Shown: piece after piece, positions 1-5,815 of the stretch
Layout of the letters: every line of letters begins with the position of its first letter
Numbering within the stretch: the first letter of the stretch is position 1
Origin: an uncultured Eubacteriales bacterium
GTDB taxonomy: Bacteria > Bacillota > Clostridia > Christensenellales > Borkfalkiaceae
Direction of reading: 5' to 3'
Assembly: GCA_949745625.1 (NCBI GenBank)
Contig: CATJZR010000123.1
Coordinates: 1-11,208, forward strand
Length of the DNA: 11,208 nucleotides
Notes under the pieces: model-generated
The model's input: only the letters and a program-made list of their open reading frames with translations
Databases searched by the model: none
Told to the model about the DNA's origin: nothing
Program-made: the position numbers and the translations under genes

Positions 1-1
1 C

Positions 2-460
2 GTAATAAATGTTTTGGCAACGATTGAAGGCGTAGGAAGCGTTTACGTTTCGCTTATGACTATAATAGTTATTGCAATATTAGTGCTTTCGGCGATTATC
101 ATAGCGTTTGTGCTGTATTTGTTGGTGCGCACATTGCTCAATAACAAAAAGCGTGATTACGGTATACTTAAATCTTTAGGATTTACAACCGGGCAACTCA
201 TTTTGCAAACTGCGCTTTCGTTTATGCCAGCTATTATCCTGTCATCTGTTGTCGGCATTATTGTAAGCTGTCTTGTTATCAATCCTCTTATGTCGTTGTT
301 TTTAAGCTCTATGGGTATTGTTAAGTGCACTTTTAGCATCCCCTTCGCTTTCTCTACGCTTGCCGGAATCGGGCTTATCATTATATCCTTTGGCATTGCG
401 TGTTTACTGTCGCTTAAAATCAGAAAAATCGCGCCCCGCTCGCTGCTTACCGGCGAGTAA
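2..460 (+). CDS. ABC transporter permease, FtsX/MacB-like, C-terminal fragment (5' end outside window)
   Basis: The reading frame is open from base 2 to the TAA at 458-460, so this is the last 152 residues or so of a larger protein; the TTG at 14 is not a credible start. Three hydrophobic segments are visible: the first follows a short hydrophilic stretch and ends before a basic RTLLNNKKRDYG loop, the second is in LILQTALSFMPAIILS and beyond, and the third lies near the C-terminus. The tail KIRKIAPRSLLTGE is typical of FtsX-domain permeases, whose last three membrane helices form this region, and the loop with K-R-D-Y-G-I-L-K-S-L-G matches the family's cytoplasmic coupling loop. Such permeases work with an ABC ATPase, usually encoded next door, to export peptides or drugs or to drive envelope processes. 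The partner is not in the window. Base composition is more A+T-rich than the genes that follow. Family confident; substrate unknown. Confidence 0.85.
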   Translation, partial: VINVLATIEGVGSVYVSLMTIIVIAILVLSAIIIAFVLYLLVRTLLNNKKRDYGILKSLGFTTGQLILQTALSFMPAIILSSVVGIIVSCLVINPLMSLFLSSMGIVKCTFSIPFAFSTLAGIGLIIISFGIACLLSLKIRKIAPRSLLTGE

Positions 461-461
461 C

Positions 462-490
462 TTGACAGCGGCTGAAAAATAAAGTATAAT
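462..490 (+). promoter_or_regulatory. Consensus sigma-A promoter for the TfoX-amidohydrolase operon
   Basis: TTGACA (462-467), a 17-nt spacer, and TATAAT (485-490): both hexamers are perfect. The -35 box begins two bases after the stop codon of the permease gene, and no terminator lies between. The ATG at 497 is the seventh base after the -10 box, which is where transcription is expected to begin, so the mRNA should be leaderless. Confidence 0.9.
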
Positions 491-496
491 TTTTCT

Positions 497-817
497 ATGG
501 CTACTACGAAGAATTTTCACGACTATTTTATCGAGGCTACGCACAGCGTCGGCGGAATAACTACCCGCGCAATGATGGGCGAGTACGTTCTGTACTATAA
601 CGGCAAGGTCGTTGGCGGAATATACGATAACAGGGTGCTGGTCAAGGATATTCCCGCAGCGCGTGCGCTTCTGCCCGACGCCCGGCTTGAATTGCCCTAC
701 GAGGGCGCGAAGCTTGCGCTTTATCTCGAGGATTGCGAAAATGCGGAATTCGTAAGAGAGCTGTTCAATGCAATATATGAAGAGCTGCCGATGCCCAAGC
801 CGAGGAAACGAAAATGA
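497..817 (+). CDS. TfoX/Sxy N-terminal-domain protein
   Basis: This 106-residue protein consists almost only of the TfoX N-terminal domain. The signature is the early stretch ending in MMGEYVLYYNGKVVGGIYDNRVLVK, matching the family pattern of a Met/Phe-Gly-x-Tyr-x-Leu-Tyr strand, a Gly turn, and an Asp-x-Arg-Leu-x-Lys strand, followed by ALLPDARLELPYEGAK. In Gammaproteobacteria TfoX/Sxy is a competence activator with a second C-terminal domain; that half is absent here, as in most Firmicutes homologues, and a competence role should not be assumed. The C-terminus is a basic tail (KPRKRK). The start at 497 is set by the promoter: there is no Shine-Dalgarno sequence, and the -10 box ends 6 nt upstream. 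It overlaps the next gene by 4 nt (ATGA), indicating translational coupling. Confidence 0.85.
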   Translation: MATTKNFHDYFIEATHSVGGITTRAMMGEYVLYYNGKVVGGIYDNRVLVKDIPAARALLPDARLELPYEGAKLALYLEDCENAEFVRELFNAIYEELPMPKPRKRK

Positions 818-1719
818 AAATAATCGACGCTCACGCACACGTAGCGCAGTATATAGCGGGCTTTACCTCGCGCGGGGAGCTGCGCGGGGCGGGCTGCGGA
901 AAGGCGCGGTACGCCACGGGCGAGGTGTTTCAGATGTTTCCGCCGCAGCTCGGCGATACCGGCGTCAGCGCAGAATCGCTTTTAAAGGTAATGGATGCGA
1001 ACGGCGTTGAAAAAGCAGTACTGTTGCAGGGCAATTTTTTAGGCTTTCACAACGAGTATACCTACGAGGCGGTCAGAAAATATCCTTCACGGTTCGCGGG
1101 CGCGGCTACCTACGACCCCTTTTGCGGCAAGGTGGCGGAAATCAGGCAAAGACTGTTCGGTGAGCTTGGGTTTAAGGCTGTCAAATTTGAGCTGTCGAAC
1201 GGGTCGGGACTTATGGCAAACCGCCCGCCCGTTCCTCTTGACGGAGAGGTTATGGACGGCTGTTACAGACACGCGGCGGAAAAAGGACTGACGGTGGTTC
1301 TCGATATAGGCAGACCGCGCAACCCCTGCTGGCAGGTGGATGCGGTTGCCGCCGTGACGGAGAGGTACCGCGACGTTACGTTCGTGCTTTGCCACCTGCT
1401 TGCGCCGCAGATATGCGACGGCGAACTTATTAAAACCGCGCTCGGCAAGCTTGTAAAGCCAAACGTATTTTTTGATATTTCCTCGCTTGCGGCAAACCAG
1501 AAGCCCGAAGCCTATCCCTACCCGACCGCGGTCGGGCACCTTAAAACCGCGAAGAATACCGTCGGTGCGGACAAGCTTTTATTCGGTACCGATATGCCCT
1601 GCACGCTTGCGCGCGACAGCTATGCGCATCTGCGCGATTATATTGCCGAGGGCGGAATTTTCACTGCTTCCGAGCTTGAAGATATTTATTACTACAACGC
1701 GCTGAAAATATATTTTTGA
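814..1719 (+). CDS. Amidohydrolase-family TIM-barrel metal-dependent hydrolase
   Basis: A 301-residue protein of the Amidohydro_2 type. The N-terminal metal-binding motif is DAHAHV (His7, His9). Later come a cysteine-histidine motif CHLLAPQ (His194) and the C-terminal LFGTDMP with the catalytic-type Asp260. Family members hydrolyse or decarboxylate small cyclic or amide substrates in the cytoplasm; the substrate here is not apparent. Oddly, the strand that normally carries another metal ligand (hydrophobics then H-x-G) reads VVLDIGRPR, with Asp164 in the His position, so the metal site may be altered. The start ATG lies in a 4-nt overlap with the TfoX gene, with a good GAGGAAA ribosome binding site at 802-808, and a strong terminator follows the stop codon at once. 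The two genes therefore form a complete small operon whose functional link is unknown. Confidence 0.85.
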   Translation: MKIIDAHAHVAQYIAGFTSRGELRGAGCGKARYATGEVFQMFPPQLGDTGVSAESLLKVMDANGVEKAVLLQGNFLGFHNEYTYEAVRKYPSRFAGAATYDPFCGKVAEIRQRLFGELGFKAVKFELSNGSGLMANRPPVPLDGEVMDGCYRHAAEKGLTVVLDIGRPRNPCWQVDAVAAVTERYRDVTFVLCHLLAPQICDGELIKTALGKLVKPNVFFDISSLAANQKPEAYPYPTAVGHLKTAKNTVGADKLLFGTDMPCTLARDSYAHLRDYIAEGGIFTASELEDIYYYNALKIYF

Positions 1720-1750
1720 CCGACGGCAACACCGTCGGTTTTACTTTTTT
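1720..1750 (+). terminator. Rho-independent terminator of the TfoX-amidohydrolase operon
   Basis: A perfect 7-bp stem CCGACGG (1720-1726) / CCGTCGG (1732-1738) with loop CAACA is followed by TTTTACTTTTTT (1739-1750). It starts on the base right after the TGA stop codon. The T tract also contains the -35 box of the next promoter. Confidence 0.93.
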
Positions 1751-1768
1751 GAAAAAGCGTGTTATAAT
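1740..1768 (+). promoter_or_regulatory. Promoter of the release-factor-like/helicase operon
   Basis: TTTACT (1740-1745), 17-nt spacer, TATAAT (1763-1768). The -10 is perfect; the -35 matches four of six positions. The ATG at 1775 lies 6 nt after the -10 box, predicting a leaderless transcript. The -35 is embedded in the upstream terminator's T tract, so terminator and promoter share bases. Confidence 0.8.
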
Positions 1769-1774
1769 CGGTAT

Positions 1775-2743
1775 ATGTACGGAATTTACGGCGATATTAT
1801 AAGCGCGGCGCAAAGGGCGCTTGAAGGCTTTGAAGAAACCAAAGAGCTACTTGAATATCCCGAAGTGCAGGCGGACAAGGCGTATTATCTTTCGGTGTTG
1901 TCGAAGTACAATTGCCTGTCGTCGATTAAATGCACGCTCGAAGGGTTGAAGGACGCGCTTGACGGGGCACGGGATTATTCCGCGCTGCTTGCGGTAAGCG
2001 GAGACGAGCGCGACGCGGTGCTTGCGGAAATATCGTCGCTTAAAAAGAAGGCGGCGTGCCTTGCGGGCAGTCTTGCCGACGCGCTCGGTTGCAGCCGCGC
2101 AAGGGAGAGCGCGTATTGCAGGCTTAAATTCACCAACGCGAAAATAGGCGAAGCGTTCTACGGCTTGATAAGGGATTACCTTACCGCGCACGGCTCTACG
2201 GTCAACGCGGAAGCGCAGCCGCAGTGCGTTTCTTTTACCGTCGAGGGGACGGACGTGATTACCAGGCTTACGCCGCTTACGGGCACGCATAGAATTTGCG
2301 GTCGGTCGGGCGGGTCGCTGTCGTTTGCAGTCACGCTGTCGGCGGCAGCTGCCGATTTGGATGAAAGGCAGTTTAAAACCGACGTTTTCCACTCGCGCGG
2401 GGCGGGAGGTCAGAATATAAACAAGGTTGAAACGGCGGTGCGCATAACGCATATTCCTACGGGAATTTCCGTCGTTTGTCAGGACGAGCGCAGCCAGCTT
2501 AAAAACAAGCGCCGCGCCGAGGAAACCATTAAAAAGCGGTTGACCGAGCTTAACGACCGCAACGAGAAAAACCGAATTGAGGCTGACATATACGCTCAGT
2601 TTCTTAAAAAAAACACGCCGCTGACTTTCGATGCGGATGCAATGACCATGACCGATACGCGGCTTGCCGCGTTTACAAAAGTGCCCTTCCCGCCGACGGA
2701 AGCGGAGTTTACTTCTTATATTAACGGACTGATTGTATGCTGA
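1775..2743 (+). CDS. Class-I release-factor homologue: GGQ present, stop-codon recognition motif missing
   Basis: This 322-residue protein has the architecture of bacterial RF1/RF2 (usually about 350-365 residues). Residues 1-105 form a helical, domain-1-like region. A degenerate domain 2 follows, then a well-conserved domain 3 with the signature SRGAGGQNINKVETAVRI (Gly211-Gly212-Gln213) and CQDERSQLKNKR, which is RF1-like. The GGQ loop enters the peptidyl transferase centre and hydrolyses peptidyl-tRNA. In true release factors the GVHR motif is followed by the tripeptide that reads the stop codon (PxT in RF1, SPF in RF2). Here GTHRI (170-174) runs straight into CGRSGGSLSFAV, so the loop is deleted, and the GTGGDEA motif of domain 2 is also degraded. 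It is therefore unlikely to be a stop-codon-dependent release factor; ribosome rescue, as with PrfH or ArfB, is a better guess. The start is set by a leaderless promoter. The end overlaps the helicase gene by 7 nt. Confidence 0.85.
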   Translation: MYGIYGDIISAAQRALEGFEETKELLEYPEVQADKAYYLSVLSKYNCLSSIKCTLEGLKDALDGARDYSALLAVSGDERDAVLAEISSLKKKAACLAGSLADALGCSRARESAYCRLKFTNAKIGEAFYGLIRDYLTAHGSTVNAEAQPQCVSFTVEGTDVITRLTPLTGTHRICGRSGGSLSFAVTLSAAAADLDERQFKTDVFHSRGAGGQNINKVETAVRITHIPTGISVVCQDERSQLKNKRRAEETIKKRLTELNDRNEKNRIEADIYAQFLKKNTPLTFDADAMTMTDTRLAAFTKVPFPPTEAEFTSYINGLIVC

Positions 2744-5103
2744 AAACCATTACGGCGGATACGCGCAGGGTTATCCTGTCGTCGCACCGCAGAGTCTACA
2801 AAACGGAAAACTTTATCACGGCGACGCGCCGCATAGCCGCGGTCGATGCGTTCGTTTCGCGTGCGGCGGAGGCGGTGTTTGCCGCGGGAATATCCTTGGA
2901 CGGAAGTATTTCCGCGCGGACGGAGGACGGCCTTTATACTCTCGCATTTTGCGTGAGGGGCGCTGGCGATTTGGTTTTTTACGGTTTTGCTTCTGCCGAA
3001 GCCTATGAGGGCGGTCTGGACAGACGTCTGCGTGAATACCTTGAAAAGCACGAAAAAATAACCTTTTCACTGTCCGAGACAAAGTCTTGCAATGACGGAG
3101 ACTTGACGAGGCTGTACCTTGTTTCGGGCTCCGACGGGGCGGTTAATTTTCCTTACCTCAACGATATTCAGCGGTCAATCGTCCAAACCGAGGACGCCAA
3201 CGTGCTGGTGCAGGGAGTTGCGGGTAGCGGAAAAACCAACGTGTGCGTGGAAAAAATAGTTTACTGCGCCTGCCGCAATTATCGCGGCAGGGTGCTGTAT
3301 ACCACATTTTCCCGCGGGCTGCTTACCGAAACGCGCAGCCGCGTAGAGCAGTTTGTGAAAAATGCGGACGGGTTTATTTGCGACTACGAAAACGGCAGGG
3401 TGACGTTTCTCGACCCCGACCATAAGAGAGCTGTCGAAAATAAGCTGGGCGTTCCGTTTTCGGTGGACAGCGACGGCGAGATAATAACCGCACTCAAACG
3501 CATTTCCTCTTTTTTGAAGGAAAAGGTGGATTACTTCCTTATATCCGATATATACGCGGGGTATTTCCCGCCGAAGCGGGTTGCGGGTGAAAGCGAATTT
3601 CTCGGAGAGTATCTCGGCGGCGGCAGAAATTACAGACTGTCGGGTGCGCTTGACAAAATTAAAAACGTCGCGCCCGAAATTATATACAAAGAAATTTACG
3701 GAATGATTTTCGGCCGCTACGAACCCGATTCGCCGACGGATATGATGGGACGCGCAGAGTACGCCGAGGCGAGAAGCGACAGCTTTTCCCCGCGCGAGTG
3801 CGACGTTATTTACACGGTTGCGTGCGACTATGCGGAATTTCTTGCAAGACGCGGTTATACCGATAACAATGCTATGAGCCGCGAAATTCTTGCCAAGGTA
3901 TCCGCGCCCGAATACTCCGTCGGGGTAATCGACGAGGCGCAGGACTTCACGCAGGTAAATCTGTACCTTATGAAGACCCTTTGCCGTAAGCTGTTCTGCG
4001 TGGGCGACGCGTTGCAGATGATTAATCCGTCTTACTTCAATTTCGGATATTTAAAGCGCATAATGTACGGCGACGTGACGGGGGTCAACGAGCTGAGGCA
4101 CAATTACCGCAGTACCGAGTTGATTGAAAAAATTGCTGGCAGACTGGGCGAAATGAACGTAAAGCGGTTCGGCACGCATAGCTTCGTTTTAAAGGGCGAG
4201 AGCGTTCCGTCGCCTTTGCCGAGCGCGGCGGTGTTCGTCAGGGACAAAAGCTTCGTATATTCTCTCGGCGAGAAGCGGTTTGAAAACGTGACCGTGGTTG
4301 TCGCTTCGCGGCAGAAGAAGGAAAAGCTGAAAAAGATTCTCGGCAAGACGGAAATTCTTACGGTTGCCGAGGCTAAGGGACTTGAAAGAAATACCGTCAT
4401 ACTCGCGGACGTTTTAAGCGATAACGCCGACAAGTGGCGCTATCTGCACGGCATGTCGCTCAACAGAAAGACCGCGGACGAAAACTCGGTTTTCAGATAT
4501 TACTTCAATCTTTTTTACGTGGGCATTTCACGCGCACGGCAATATCTTTTCGTTACCGAAAGCGACTGTCCGCAGTTTTTCGACGGGTTTTTCAACGAAT
4601 GTTTCGAGAGGCGCGGCAAGGACAGCGCGCTTGCGTTTTTGAAAGAGATAGCCGGCAGAATAGAAATCGACGACGAGGAGTTGACCGAGCGGATAGAGAA
4701 GTTCTGCTCGCTCGAACAGTATTCAAACGCCCGTTCGACTGCGGACAGACTTTCAACTGACGCGCTGAGGAAAAAACAGCTTGCATATATCGACGTGCAC
4801 GAAAGCTATTTGCGCTACGGCAGGTGGCGCGACGCGGGTACGGAATACTGGCGGCGCGGCATGGACGCCGAGGCGCGCGAGGCGTTCACCCGTTCGGGTG
4901 ACGAGCAGCTGTTCCCTTTAATGGACGCGTGCAAGGCGGGAGGAGGCGCGCTCGACCCCGAAATAGTAAAATTTTATCCGCTGGTATCGGATAACCATGT
5001 CGCAAAAAAAATAATTCTGGAAACGCTTGCGCGTGACCGAGCCGACATAGCGGCAGGGCTTAAAGCCGCAAACGAAAAGCTTAAAAGGAAGAAAAGACAA
5101 TGA
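2737..5103 (+). CDS. SF1 UvrD-like helicase/translocase with C-terminal helical repeat region
   Basis: A 788-residue superfamily-1 ATPase. Visible motifs in order: Q motif LNDIQ (Gln145), Walker A GVAGSGKT (160-167), motif II DEAQD (399-403), motif III GDALQ (423-427), motif IV LRHNYRST (453-460), motif V TVAEAKGLE (542-550) and motif VI YVGISRAR (594-601). All ATPase residues are present, so it should be active. Only about 80 residues separate motifs IV and V, leaving no room for the large 2B subdomain of UvrD/Rep. Residues 1-135 are an unrecognised N-terminal domain. Residues from about 620 are helical with a TPR-like stretch (SYLRYGRWRDAGTEYWRRG) and end in a basic KRKKRQ tail, suggesting protein-protein contacts. 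The start overlaps the release-factor-like gene by 7 nt and lacks a clear ribosome binding site, so translation is probably coupled. Whether it acts on DNA or RNA cannot be told. Confidence 0.88.
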   Translation: MLKTITADTRRVILSSHRRVYKTENFITATRRIAAVDAFVSRAAEAVFAAGISLDGSISARTEDGLYTLAFCVRGAGDLVFYGFASAEAYEGGLDRRLREYLEKHEKITFSLSETKSCNDGDLTRLYLVSGSDGAVNFPYLNDIQRSIVQTEDANVLVQGVAGSGKTNVCVEKIVYCACRNYRGRVLYTTFSRGLLTETRSRVEQFVKNADGFICDYENGRVTFLDPDHKRAVENKLGVPFSVDSDGEIITALKRISSFLKEKVDYFLISDIYAGYFPPKRVAGESEFLGEYLGGGRNYRLSGALDKIKNVAPEIIYKEIYGMIFGRYEPDSPTDMMGRAEYAEARSDSFSPRECDVIYTVACDYAEFLARRGYTDNNAMSREILAKVSAPEYSVGVIDEAQDFTQVNLYLMKTLCRKLFCVGDALQMINPSYFNFGYLKRIMYGDVTGVNELRHNYRSTELIEKIAGRLGEMNVKRFGTHSFVLKGESVPSPLPSAAVFVRDKSFVYSLGEKRFENVTVVVASRQKKEKLKKILGKTEILTVAEAKGLERNTVILADVLSDNADKWRYLHGMSLNRKTADENSVFRYYFNLFYVGISRARQYLFVTESDCPQFFDGFFNECFERRGKDSALAFLKEIAGRIEIDDEELTERIEKFCSLEQYSNARSTADRLSTDALRKKQLAYIDVHESYLRYGRWRDAGTEYWRRGMDAEAREAFTRSGDEQLFPLMDACKAGGGALDPEIVKFYPLVSDNHVAKKIILETLARDRADIAAGLKAANEKLKRKKRQ

Positions 5104-5810
5104 ACGATATAAAAGAATTGATAGAAAGTTTTGTTGAGTATCGCAACCTCATTGCGCCGTTGCAGGAAAGCCTGCACTCAGTCGGAAAAACCTACGAAGA
5201 AATAAGGGCGGACCTTGAAAGCCTGACGAAAAGCTTTTCGGGCAACGCCGCAAGTCAGCTTGAAAGGGTGCACGCCGCGGTAAACGCGCAGGCGAAAAGC
5301 GGACAGGAATTAGGGCGCAAAATAGAGGAATACTCCGCTTCAGGCGAGAGGTATGCGCAGGCGGTAAAAGATATGTCGGCGCGGTTTTCTTCGGTGGTCA
5401 ACCGCATAGACGCGCTTGAAGAAATAGAAAAAACCGCGCGCGCCCAGCTTGAAAGAATAGATACGCTTATCAGCGAAAAACAGTCATCTTATAATTTGAA
5501 GGATTTGCAGAAATCGCTTGACGGTTATAATACCAACGTAGAAAAAATAAGCGACTTTATCAATAAAGACGTTGCGTCGGTGCTAAAAGAAAACGCGGAA
5601 AAGATAGAGGCTATCCGCAGGGAAAACGAGCAGCTTTCCGCCGCGGTTTCAGAACAGAGTAAGGACGTAGCCGAGCTGACCGCGACGTTCAGGGAAACTT
5701 CGGCATTGCTTAAAAAGGTCGTTGAAAACGGCACGGTTAACGAGCAGTATCTGTTCGACGCGTTTGACAAATGGGCTGCGGACAGAAAGGTAAAAATCAA
5801 GAAAAAGTAG
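5100..5810 (+). CDS. Soluble coiled-coil protein, unrecognised family
   Basis: A 236-residue, strongly charged protein with no signal peptide or membrane segment. Heptad-like spacing of Leu/Ile/Val/Ala runs through most of it, notably from about residue 85 (AVKDMSARFSSVVNRIDALEEIEKT) to about 215 (AELTATFRETSALLKKVVENG), broken by a few Gly/Asn-containing stretches, and it ends in a very basic tail (DRKVKIKKK). It overlaps the helicase stop codon by 4 nt (ATGA) and has its own ribosome binding site (AAGGAA at 5085-5090, 9 nt before ATG). Its position between a helicase and a membrane protein suggests an adaptor or scaffold, perhaps an oligomeric one. The general look resembles SMC-like, chemoreceptor or phage tail coiled coils, but no specific family can be assigned. 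It could equally be a spacer protein with little sequence conservation. Confidence 0.85.
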   Translation: MNDIKELIESFVEYRNLIAPLQESLHSVGKTYEEIRADLESLTKSFSGNAASQLERVHAAVNAQAKSGQELGRKIEEYSASGERYAQAVKDMSARFSSVVNRIDALEEIEKTARAQLERIDTLISEKQSSYNLKDLQKSLDGYNTNVEKISDFINKDVASVLKENAEKIEAIRRENEQLSAAVSEQSKDVAELTATFRETSALLKKVVENGTVNEQYLFDAFDKWAADRKVKIKKK

Positions 5811-5815
5811 GGAAT

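Noticed and set aside
497..817. Competence regulator assignment for the TfoX-domain gene
   Set aside because: Only the N-terminal domain is present, no competence genes are in the window, and the neighbour is a metabolic hydrolase.
1847..2452. 201-codon minus-strand frame opposite the release-factor-like gene
   Set aside because: Arg-rich shadow frame with no recognisable motif; the plus strand has the GGQ signature.
1775..2743. Stop-codon reassignment as an explanation for the odd release factor
   Set aside because: TGA, TAA and TAG all serve as stops here (for example 815-817, 458-460, 5808-5810) and no gene needs read-through.
2737..5103. Identification of the helicase as HelD
   Set aside because: Length and the GVAGSGKT motif are similar, but HelD has a long N-terminal coiled coil before Walker A, and motif VI here (YVGISRAR) is of the UvrD-like type.
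5771..5815. Upstream in-frame start for the membrane protein
   Set aside because: It would lie within the coiled-coil gene and add a Gly/Lys-rich stretch; ATG 5816 follows the stop codon by 5 nt with AGGGA upstream.
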